From the NCBI GenBank assembly GCA_025450975.1, contig JANWLI010000151.1, forward strand, positions 1-19,193: a DNA stretch of 19,193 nucleotides, in the 5' to 3' direction. The notes under the pieces were generated by a model. The model made no database searches and was not told the DNA's origin. It was given only the letters and a program-made list of their open reading frames with translations. The DNA is from Candidatus Kapaibacterium sp. (GTDB lineage: Bacteria > Bacteroidota > Ignavibacteria > Palsa-1295). A program made the translations under genes and the position numbers. Positions 1 to 6,464 of the stretch are shown here, in pieces. Numbering within the stretch: position 1 is the stretch's first letter; every line of letters starts with the position of its first letter.

Positions 1-398
1 GAGTGAAAGAGTTGTGTCAGCTCACCCATTTCGATACTACATTTCTTAGTCGTTATCCTTCCGAGCTTTCCGGCGGTCAGCGGCAGCGTGTGAGTCTGAT
101 GCGCGCGCTGATGATGGATCCCGATATTCTGCTGCTTGACGAGCCGTTTGCTGCGCTCGATCCGATGGTGCGTTCGCAACTGCAGGCCGATCTGAAAGTG
201 GTCTTTGCAAAACTGAAGAAGACCGTTGTCATGGTGACGCACGATCTTCCCGAAGCTGCGTACTTTGCCGATACGATCGTGCTGATGAATAACGGTGCGA
301 TCGTGCAGACGGGCAACATCGACGCATTCCGCCAGCGGCCGGAAAATGAATTTGTCTCATCGTTCATTGCTGCGCAGCGAGTGCTGACTTCCGTATGA
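1..398 (+). CDS. ABC transporter ATPase, OpuCA/EgtV type (5'-truncated)
   Basis: This is the C-terminal part of an ABC-transporter nucleotide-binding protein; the gene begins before the window and is read in the frame starting at base 3. Visible are the ABC signature LSGGQRQR, the Walker B/D-loop ILLLDEPFAALD and the switch histidine in VMVTHDLPEAAYFAD; Walker A must lie upstream. It would hydrolyse ATP on the cytoplasmic face to power the permease encoded next door. The protein ends about 35 residues after the H-loop, so the tandem CBS domains common in osmoprotectant ATPases such as OpuCA are absent. Its TGA overlaps the ATG of the permease/binding-protein fusion (ATGA at 395-398), indicating translational coupling and one complex. 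The substrate class (quaternary amine or histidine betaine) is inferred from the partner and from egtB/egtD downstream. Confidence 0.9.
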   Translation, partial: VKELCQLTHFDTTFLSRYPSELSGGQRQRVSLMRALMMDPDILLLDEPFAALDPMVRSQLQADLKVVFAKLKKTVVMVTHDLPEAAYFADTIVLMNNGAIVQTGNIDAFRQRPENEFVSSFIAAQRVLTSV

Positions 399-1846
399 AG
401 CTACTCCTGCTACTCTTCATTATATATAGTGCTGCAGCGGGCGCGCAGGAGATCGTTGTCTCCTCGAAAACTTTTACTGAATCGTATGTGCTCGGCGAAG
501 TGATCAAGCGTGCGGCGCAGGAGCGCGGCCTTGAGGTTACACACAAGCAGGGAATCGGCGGGACGATCATTTTGTGGCAGGCACTGACAAGCGGGGGGAT
601 CAGTGCGTACCCGGAGTATACCGGTACGATCGCCGAGGAGATCCTGAAAGATCCGACTGCGACGACGATCGAGGCAATCCGCGCCAAGCTTGCGCCCTTC
701 GGGATGACGATCACGAAGCCGCTCGGCTTTAATAACACGTATGCGCTTGCGATGCGCCGCGCGATAGCCGAGTCGCATGAAATCACATCGATCTCCGATC
801 TTGCAAAGCATACGGATCTTGTCGTTGGCGTGACGCATGAGTTTCTCGGCCGCGCCGATGGATGGAAGCCGCTTGCAAAGGCGTACGGACTCGAAGCGCT
901 GGAAGTTCGTGGTATCAATCACTCGCTTGGCTACAGTGCGTTAGCATCGGGCGATATTGATGTGATGGATGCGTACTCGACCGATGCGAAGATCGCCGAA
1001 AATGATCTGGTTATTCTCAAAGACGACCGCTCATTCTTCCCTCGCTACGATGCAGTCGTTCTCTATAGTATGAAAGCGGATTCGCGATTCATTGAAGTGC
1101 TGCAATCGCTTGAAGGGAAGATCGGCGAAGCGAAGATGATCGAGCTTAATGCCGAGGCTGAGCGAACGGCTGATTACACGAAAGCGGCATCGCTTCTTTT
1201 TACTTCATCTCCTGCTCAGGAATCCGAAGGGCTAGTTGAGCGAACATTCCACCGCGTTGCGCGACATCTGCAGCTTGTCTTCATGTCGTTACTGTTTGCT
1301 GTGATCGTCGGCATTCCTCTCGGCATTCTTGCATTCAAGAGCAAGTCGTTTGGCGCAGTTATTCTTGCGGCGACCGGTATTGTGCAGACGATTCCTTCAC
1401 TTGCACTATTGGCGCTGCTGGTTGCGATCCCGTTTTTTGGGATTAGTACGGCGACGGCGGTCATTGCGCTCTTCCTATATAGTCTGCTTCCCATTGTGCG
1501 TTCGACGGCCTCAGGGCTTGAGAGTATTTCGTTGTCGCTGCGCGAATCGGCCGAGGCGCTGGGGCTTCCGCCGCCGGTGCGGATGCGGAAGATCTATTTG
1601 CCGCTGGCGAGCCGGTCGATCCTCTCCGGGGTGAAGACGAGCGCCGTTATTAATGTTGGGACGGCGACGCTGGCAGCGCTGATCGGGGCCGGAGGTCTTG
1701 GTGAGCCTATTATCAGCGGATTAAATCTGAACGACACGGCCACGATCCTCGAAGGGGCGGTCCCGGCGGCGGGTTTGGCGCTTGTGGTCGAGGCACTCTT
1801 CCTGTGGGCAGACCGTATATTTATACCCAAGGGCTTGCGAATCTAA
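395..1846 (+). CDS. Fused substrate-binding/permease protein, OpuC/EgtU-type ABC transporter
   Basis: A 483-aa single-chain transporter subunit. Residues 1-18 are a signal peptide (a run of Leu ending AAAGAQ). Residues 19-270 are an OpuAC-type binding domain with the family hallmarks SKTFTESYVLGE near 24 and YPEYTGT at 72-78. Residues 290-475 are a BPD_transp_1 permease with several membrane spans and an EAA loop (ESAEALG, 384-390) that docks the ATPase. This family imports quaternary amines, and EgtU members import ergothioneine. As I recall, described EgtU proteins run permease first and binding domain last; here the order is reversed. It overlaps the ATPase by 4 bases and is followed after 58 bases by egtB. 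The context favours hercynine or ergothioneine as substrate, but glycine betaine, choline or carnitine cannot be excluded from sequence. Start chosen at the coupled ATG behind which the signal peptide begins. Confidence 0.87.
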   Translation: MKLLLLLFIIYSAAAGAQEIVVSSKTFTESYVLGEVIKRAAQERGLEVTHKQGIGGTIILWQALTSGGISAYPEYTGTIAEEILKDPTATTIEAIRAKLAPFGMTITKPLGFNNTYALAMRRAIAESHEITSISDLAKHTDLVVGVTHEFLGRADGWKPLAKAYGLEALEVRGINHSLGYSALASGDIDVMDAYSTDAKIAENDLVILKDDRSFFPRYDAVVLYSMKADSRFIEVLQSLEGKIGEAKMIELNAEAERTADYTKAASLLFTSSPAQESEGLVERTFHRVARHLQLVFMSLLFAVIVGIPLGILAFKSKSFGAVILAATGIVQTIPSLALLALLVAIPFFGISTATAVIALFLYSLLPIVRSTASGLESISLSLRESAEALGLPPPVRMRKIYLPLASRSILSGVKTSAVINVGTATLAALIGAGGLGEPIISGLNLNDTATILEGAVPAAGLALVVEALFLWADRIFIPKGLRI

Positions 1847-1904
1847 TGGCGGATCGTACCGTAGGCGTACATCCAAATACATACTTTCTCCGTATTTCTC
1901 TACT

Positions 1905-3158
1905 ATGACAGTTGACAGATCAAAGCTGCGAAAGCGCTTTGAAGATATCCGCTCCCTCACCGAACTCCTTTGCGCTCCGCTCGCGATCGAAGATCATGTC
2001 GTGCAGCCGATCGAAGATGTGAGTCCGCCGAAATGGCATCTTGCGCATACGACGTGGTTCTTCGAGAAGGTGATCCTGGAGAAATTCGAGAAGAACTACA
2101 CGCCGTACGATCCGACCTATCATTTTCTATTCAACTCGTACTACCAGTCGTTCGGCGAACGCTGGCAGCGACAGGAGCGCGGAGTGCTATCGCGCCCGAC
2201 GGTGAGTGAAGTGTTGGCATTTCGTGCTGCGATCAACGAGCGGATGATGCGACTGCTCGATACATGTTCGGAGAGCGATCTTGCCGAAGTTGCGCGGCTC
2301 GCGACGATCGGGCTCAACCACGAGCAGCAGCATCAGGAGTTACTGGTTACCGATATTAAGTACATCTTCGCGAATAATCCGCTGATGCCGGTGTACCGGT
2401 CCGAAGTCGACCGCGATACGCGTCCGCCGAAGAAGGCGGAGATGAAGCAGATCAGTGGCGGTGTGATGTGCGTCGGCTACGAAGGCGATGCATTCGCCTG
2501 GGATAATGAGAAGCCGGTGCATCGTGTATATATCGATGATTTTCTGATTTCCGATTCGCTCGTGACCTGCGGCGAGTATATGGAGTTCATGCGCGACGGT
2601 GGCTACACGAATTTCCGTCACTGGCTCGCCGATGGCTGGGATCATGTGCAGACGGAAGGTTGGCGTGCGCCACTATACTGGACGGATCGCAACGGGAAGT
2701 GGCAGATGATGACGCTCTTGGGTTTGCGCGATATCGATCCGAATGAACCGGTTGCGCATATCAGTTATTTCGAAGCCGATGCCTTTGCGCATTGGGCGGG
2801 GAAGCGGCTTCCGTCGGAAGCTGAGTGGGAAGTTGCTGCGCGCAGCCTCAACACCGGTCTTGAGCATGCGAACCTTCTCGACGATAAATTTTTTCATCCG
2901 ATGCCGAATAAAGATTCGTTTCTCGGCAACGTGTGGGTCTGGACTTCCTCGTCGTATTCGCCGTATCCGGGCTTTATTCCGGAAGCAGGCGAACTCGCCG
3001 AGTATAACGGTAAGTTTATGAGCGGCCAGATGATCTTGCGCGGCGGCTCCTGCGCAACTCCCCGCGATCATATTCGCCTGACGTACCGTAATTTCTTTCA
3101 ACCCGAGAAACGATGGCAGTTTTCGGGCATTCGTTTGGCAGACAATTTGCATAAGTAA
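1905..3158 (+). CDS. egtB: EgtB, hercynine sulfoxide synthase (ergothioneine biosynthesis)
   Basis: A 417-aa non-haem iron enzyme that uses O2 to form a C-S bond between hercynine (N-trimethylhistidine) and a thiol donor. The N-terminal DinB-like domain supplies the iron ligands: His48 in WHLAH and the HX3HXE motif at His139/His143/Glu145. The C-terminal half is an FGE/sulfatase-modifying domain (LPSEAEWEVAAR at 302-313, GNVWVWTSS near 341, LRGGSC at 378-383, RNFFQPEKRW near 395). The pair Tyr79-Tyr80 in LFNSYYQSFG sits where the Chloracidobacterium (type II) enzyme has its catalytic tandem Tyr; that enzyme uses free cysteine rather than gamma-glutamylcysteine. The reading frame is open 41 codons further upstream, but those lie inside the permease gene, so the ATG at 1905 after the 58-base gap is the natural start. 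egtD follows after 5 bases. Confidence 0.93.
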   Translation: MTVDRSKLRKRFEDIRSLTELLCAPLAIEDHVVQPIEDVSPPKWHLAHTTWFFEKVILEKFEKNYTPYDPTYHFLFNSYYQSFGERWQRQERGVLSRPTVSEVLAFRAAINERMMRLLDTCSESDLAEVARLATIGLNHEQQHQELLVTDIKYIFANNPLMPVYRSEVDRDTRPPKKAEMKQISGGVMCVGYEGDAFAWDNEKPVHRVYIDDFLISDSLVTCGEYMEFMRDGGYTNFRHWLADGWDHVQTEGWRAPLYWTDRNGKWQMMTLLGLRDIDPNEPVAHISYFEADAFAHWAGKRLPSEAEWEVAARSLNTGLEHANLLDDKFFHPMPNKDSFLGNVWVWTSSSYSPYPGFIPEAGELAEYNGKFMSGQMILRGGSCATPRDHIRLTYRNFFQPEKRWQFSGIRLADNLHK

Positions 3159-3163
3159 TTACC

Positions 3164-4150
3164 ATGCACGACGCAACGCGCGATATTTCCGCCTATGAAG
3201 AAATCTCCCTCGTCGAAGAGTTTGCAGCCGATGTGCTGCAGGGACTTTCCTTGCCCAAAAAATATCTCCCGCCGAAATACTTTTACGATGGCCGCGGCTC
3301 GAAATTGTTCGAGGCCATCTGCCTGACTCCCGAATACTACGTAACACGCACCGAGCATAACATCCTGTGCCGCAATGCCGACAGCATCGTTGCGAAGTTG
3401 CCGAAGGATGCCTCGCTTGTCGAATTTGGCAGCGGCAATTCCAGCAAGACGCGACTGCTGATCGAAGCGCTGCTGCGCAGAAGCCGATCGCTGAAGTATC
3501 ATCCGATCGATATTTCTTCGTCGGCGTTGGCATCGAGTGCAAGTGAGCTGCTGCAGCATTATCCATCGCTTGAAGTGCGGACGATCCATGCCGAGTATTT
3601 CGATGGGATGGAAAGTCTGTCGACGATCACGAAAGGTCCGAAGCTGATTCTCTTTCTCGGATCGAATATCGGCAACTTCGAACCGGCGGAGGCTGTAAAT
3701 TTTCTACGCGAGATCCGTACGCGCATGAATCCCGAGGACCGGTTGCTTGTCGGCGTCGATATGGTCAAAGATCTTGCCGTTCTCGAAGCTGCATACAATG
3801 ATGCAGAAGGTGTGACTGCCGAGTTCAATCTCAATTTGCTGCGTCGGATTAACTGTGAGCTTGACGGCAATTTCGATCTCGATGCTTTCCGGCATCTGGC
3901 GCTCTTCAATCCGGCGAAGAGCCGCATTGAAATGCATCTCGAGAGTTTAGTGGATCAGACCGTCAGCATCAAGTCAATTGACAAGGAGTTTATGTTTGCC
4001 AGAGGCGAGACGATCCACACGGAGAACTCGTACAAGTATACCGAGGATAAGCTTGCTGGCTTATTCGTAGATGCGGGGTTGGAGCGGAGCGAGCAGTGGA
4101 GTGATGAGCACCGCTACTTCACGGTCAATCTGTTATCGCCGAAGCGTTAA
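3164..4150 (+). CDS. egtD: EgtD, L-histidine N-alpha-methyltransferase
   Basis: A 328-aa SAM-dependent methyltransferase (family length about 320) that trimethylates histidine to hercynine, the first committed step to ergothioneine and the substrate of EgtB. The N-terminus has the family motif KYFYDGRGSKLFE (38-50) and LTPEYYVTRTE (54-64). SAM binding is marked by LVEFGSGNSSKT (85-96). FLGSNIGNF (164-172) and the late HTENSYKY stretch (285-292, Glu287 and Ser289) correspond to regions that hold the histidine substrate in the mycobacterial enzyme. DMVKD (199-203) is also typical. The gene begins 5 bases after the egtB stop, so the two are cotranscribed. Its TAA (4148-4150) overlaps the stop codon of the converging comB-like gene, leaving no room for a terminator between them. 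Confidence 0.95.
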   Translation: MHDATRDISAYEEISLVEEFAADVLQGLSLPKKYLPPKYFYDGRGSKLFEAICLTPEYYVTRTEHNILCRNADSIVAKLPKDASLVEFGSGNSSKTRLLIEALLRRSRSLKYHPIDISSSALASSASELLQHYPSLEVRTIHAEYFDGMESLSTITKGPKLILFLGSNIGNFEPAEAVNFLREIRTRMNPEDRLLVGVDMVKDLAVLEAAYNDAEGVTAEFNLNLLRRINCELDGNFDLDAFRHLALFNPAKSRIEMHLESLVDQTVSIKSIDKEFMFARGETIHTENSYKYTEDKLAGLFVDAGLERSEQWSDEHRYFTVNLLSPKR

Positions 4151-4890
4151 TCGAGGACGATCTTTTTTGTGATTCGCGTCTGCTCGAGGACGGGGACGAT
4201 CGGAATCGTATCCATCGCAGCGCAGCCTTCAATATCTTTCTCGTAGCCGATCGAGATCAGGTGCTTACCGTGATCGCTTGCCTTCATTGCGCCGACCAGA
4301 TCCTTATGATACTCATTCCACAGCGATGTTGCAACGCGCACCGTATCGGATAGCTTGATTTCCAAACCAGTTGCTGCCAGACGTTCGACAAGGAGTCCTG
4401 CGCAGAGCGCATCTTCCAACGAAAAATCTCCTTCGCGGCCGCTGCAGAGAATTGCGAGTCCTTCGTGTTCGATGTTTGGAATTGCCTTGATCGCAAGTGC
4501 GACGGCGCTGATGTTGGCGAAGGCTGCGATGTAGCAGCGCTTGGCGTATCTGGCTTTGACGAGTGTCGGAGCGCCGTTCGTTGTCATGAGGATGAGCGAC
4601 TTGCCTTCGACGATCTCTGCGGTATACTCCGATGGCGAGTTACCGAGCTTGCCGCCGGCGATCGGGAGTCCGCCGCGTTCGCCGCACAGGAGCGATGTTG
4701 TCGAGAACAGGCTACCGGCGATGCGCATTGCCTGGTCGGCGTTGCCGACGGGGATGATCTCCTTGGCGCCGGCTGCCATTGCTGCGATGATCGTCGTGGT
4801 TGCGCGCAGGACATCGATGACGACGACGTTCGCGTCGCGCAGTGCAAGTTCATCGATCGACGATGTGTGGTAGTAAATGCGTATGTTCAA
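4147..4890 (-). CDS. comB: ComB-like 2-phosphosulfolactate phosphatase
   Basis: A 247-aa protein of the ComB family, which hydrolyses 2-phospho-3-sulfolactate to 3-sulfolactate and phosphate (coenzyme M pathway in methanogens; sulfolactate metabolism or an undefined role in bacteria). Motifs visible are IDVLRATTTI (25-34), GERGG (70-74), GNSPSEY (83-89), TTNG (103-106) and the acidic CSGREGDFSLEDALCAG (149-165). The frame upstream is closed by the stop of the preceding gene and no ATG precedes the conserved region, so the start is the TTG at 4890, a weak start codon that may keep expression low. It follows the His-rich membrane protein by 12 bases and is probably cotranscribed with it. Its stop overlaps that of egtD in a tail-to-tail layout. 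Family assignment is firm; the substrate in this organism is not. Confidence 0.88.
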   Translation of the reverse strand: MNIRIYYHTSSIDELALRDANVVVIDVLRATTTIIAAMAAGAKEIIPVGNADQAMRIAGSLFSTTSLLCGERGGLPIAGGKLGNSPSEYTAEIVEGKSLILMTTNGAPTLVKARYAKRCYIAAFANISAVALAIKAIPNIEHEGLAILCSGREGDFSLEDALCAGLLVERLAATGLEIKLSDTVRVATSLWNEYHKDLVGAMKASDHGKHLISIGYEKDIEGCAAMDTIPIVPVLEQTRITKKIVLD

Positions 4891-4902
4891 GAGAGCGCGC
4901 TT

Positions 4903-5979
4903 CTAGACTTTCACGTCGGCGTGGACCGCTTCCGGCTTGGTAAACAGTATGTGGTCGTGGTAGTAGTGTGTCAACAGAAAACACAAGATGATCATGTAGT
5001 AGGCCTGATCGAAGGTGAGGCCGTGATACTCGGACGTCAGTTGCAGGACGCCGATGATCGAGATCGCCGATAACGAAAGCGACACGACAAAACCGTAGTA
5101 TCTCCACCACTTGCCGGGCTCGGAAAGTTTGCGCACCATGGGCCTGGAGATCTCGCCACGTTCGTAGCGGAGGCGATTGATGTACCATGTCAGTCCGAGG
5201 TACTGGAACGAGTGCCAGGTGTTAAGCCCCTGGAAGGCGACATCAAGCTCGTTGAAGAACGGTGTGAAAAATGTTGCGAGCACGGTGACACCGATAAGGA
5301 TCGTCTTCGGAATGTTGCCGGTGCCGCGCTTGAACTCCGTGACTGTCTTCGAAACGTAGAGGACGAACGACAGACTGAACACGGCTGTCGCGAGCCACCA
5401 GACGATATCCATCTTCAGAAATTCGGGGAAGAAGAGCGTGTTCTCGCCGATGACGAAACTTGAGTTGACGAACCGGTACATGGCCATCGGGTAGAGCGCG
5501 GTGAGGACGACGGCGTAGTCGACCCACTGATGCCAGCGCGGTGCCTGGTGCGTATCGCGTTCGCGGTAGCAGCCGACGATGAAGGCGATCTGGTGCAGCA
5601 CATGAATACTGGCCCAGAAGAAGAAGAACGTCAGTAGGTAAATAAAATGGAAGATCGCAGCGTAGATGACGATCGCAGGAATGATGACGGCCATCGGAAT
5701 GATAGTCCAGTAGCGCTTGCGGAACGTCGGCTCCATGAGGGTCCGGGTGTAGGTCGCATACATGTGCGGACCGCCGATGCAGAATGCAACGATGCCGTTA
5801 ACGACATTGCGTGCGAAGTCGGCATCGAGGCCGACCGAGATGCCGGTGAAGTACGCGAAGTACGGCAGCACCATGAGCAGCACGGAGAGTGAGATCCACG
5901 TCAGGTCCCACTGCGGAGAGCGCAGCCATAGTGAGCGTTGATCTTGATGATCAGTACTTGATATGGCGAAACCGGCCAT
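4903..5979 (-). CDS. Polytopic membrane protein with conserved-looking His motifs, unknown function
   Basis: A 358-aa integral membrane protein with about eight hydrophobic spans and no signal peptide. I cannot assign a characterised family. Histidines cluster in motif-like blocks at or near span ends: GGPHMYATYTRT (His72), FFWASIHVLHQ (His126, His129), NTWHSFQYLGLTWY (His256) and HYYHDHILF (His338, His341, His343). Spaced histidines in this pattern recall membrane metalloenzymes (desaturase/hydroxylase or Brp/Blh-like proteins), but no known signature matches exactly. The frame extends to a GTG about 20 codons upstream; the ATG at 5979 is preferred because the hydrophilic N-terminus then starts as is usual for this topology, though no strong ribosome site decides it. 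The comB-like gene follows by 12 bases, suggesting an operon. Role inferred only as membrane-bound and possibly metal-binding. Confidence 0.8.
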   Translation of the reverse strand: MAGFAISSTDHQDQRSLWLRSPQWDLTWISLSVLLMVLPYFAYFTGISVGLDADFARNVVNGIVAFCIGGPHMYATYTRTLMEPTFRKRYWTIIPMAVIIPAIVIYAAIFHFIYLLTFFFFWASIHVLHQIAFIVGCYRERDTHQAPRWHQWVDYAVVLTALYPMAMYRFVNSSFVIGENTLFFPEFLKMDIVWWLATAVFSLSFVLYVSKTVTEFKRGTGNIPKTILIGVTVLATFFTPFFNELDVAFQGLNTWHSFQYLGLTWYINRLRYERGEISRPMVRKLSEPGKWWRYYGFVVSLSLSAISIIGVLQLTSEYHGLTFDQAYYMIILCFLLTHYYHDHILFTKPEAVHADVKV

Positions 5980-6091
5980 CTGGAATGAAGTGTGTGAGTA
6001 AAGAGACTTCGTTAAATCTGCTACGTACGAAAATACCACTTATTTTCCAAGAATGTACTCTCGTAACGATAGTTTGTTGCGGGGTTTTAGT

Positions 6092-6119
6092 CGATAGTTG
6101 ATAGTCGATAGTCGATAGT
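6092..6119. repeat. Four tandem copies of a 7-bp unit (YGATAGT)
   Basis: Four head-to-tail heptamers, CGATAGT, TGATAGT, CGATAGT, CGATAGT, with one base difference in the second copy. It lies about 110 bases upstream of the membrane gene's ATG. It could be a slippage-prone microsatellite or a set of protein-binding sites; nothing in the sequence decides. Confidence 0.75.
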
Positions 6120-6261
6120 CAGGACGATGTCAAAATTGTGGCTGTAAGTTGTTCATTTTTTAGGATATAACTACCAGGAAGCGGTCGACGTCAATTACTG
6201 TATAGGCGGTCAGTATTTTATCCCCACACTTTTCCACTTTTGAACATTTTTAGGAGTTTGA

Positions 6262-6330
6262 ATGTTGATAACTTTGGCTTCAAGAACCACCGAAGCCCCC
6301 TCATGCCATAGAAAAGCCGTCCAACAGTGA
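6262..6330 (+). CDS. Candidate 22-aa small ORF or leader peptide
   Basis: A 22-codon frame beginning ATG TTG ATA ACT and ending TGA, preceded by AGGAG five bases before the ATG, an unusually good ribosome site for this window. The peptide (MLITLASRTTEAPSCHRKAVQQ without its last two residues is the recognisable part) has no known motif and no run of one amino acid of the kind used in classical attenuation. Two hairpins (6276-6297 and 6317-6333) overlap it and a terminator-like hairpin follows 24 bases after the stop. It may be a leader peptide, a free small protein, or chance within a structured RNA. Confidence 0.22.
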   Translation: MLITLASRTTEAPSCHRKAVQQ

Positions 6331-6377
6331 CGGATTCCCCACAACCGTGTAGAAAGCCCGTTGAATTACGGGCTTTT
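6276..6377 (+). ncRNA. Candidate structured RNA: three hairpins ending in a terminator-like stem
   Basis: Three perfect inverted repeats lie in a row: GGCTTC/GAAGCC (6276-6297, 10-base loop), CCGTC/GACGG (6317-6333, 7-base loop) and the 8-bp AAGCCCGT/ACGGGCTT (6354-6375, 6-base loop) followed by TT. No large gene upstream on the same strand needs a terminator here, so the arrangement suggests either an independent small RNA or an attenuated 5' leader of the gene starting at 6465. No known riboswitch family was recognised. Confidence 0.35.
6354..6377 (+). terminator. Rho-independent terminator-like hairpin
   Basis: Perfect 8-bp GC-rich stem AAGCCCGT/ACGGGCTT with a TGAATT loop, the 3' arm running into TTTT. 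It sits 89 bases upstream of the next gene's ATG on the same strand, so it would stop a short upstream transcript or attenuate the downstream gene. Confidence 0.55.
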
Positions 6378-6464
6378 GCATATATACAGCTCAAAAATTA
6401 AAAGAGTAATTCTGTTTGCCTAACGTATATTCGTAGGAGCCATTATTACTATGACAGGATACCT

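Larger units (their letters stand above)
5980..6464. other. Long intergenic region between divergent genes
   Basis: About 485 bases between the His-rich membrane gene (minus) and the T9SS-sorted protein (plus). It is AT-richer than the flanking genes. It holds a short tandem repeat (6092-6119), a small candidate reading frame with a good ribosome site (6262-6330), three successive perfect stem-loops (6276-6297, 6317-6333, 6354-6375) and, by position, promoters for both flanking genes, which I could not pin down. Confidence 0.7.

Noticed and set aside
1782..1904. In-frame upstream extension of egtB by 41 codons
   Set aside because: It lies mostly inside the permease gene, its residues look unlike any EgtB N-terminus, and the ATG at 1905 begins exactly where the family similarity begins.
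4465..5073. Long plus-strand frame of 202 codons opposite comB and the membrane gene
   Set aside because: Its product is low-quality (many Cys, Asp, Val runs) and it is antisense to two well-supported genes; it reflects codon bias of the other strand.
6220..6275. DnaA-box-like phrases (TTATCCCCACA, TTGATAACT) suggesting an origin
   Set aside because: None matches TTATCCACA exactly, there is no cluster, and no dnaA or dnaN gene is nearby.
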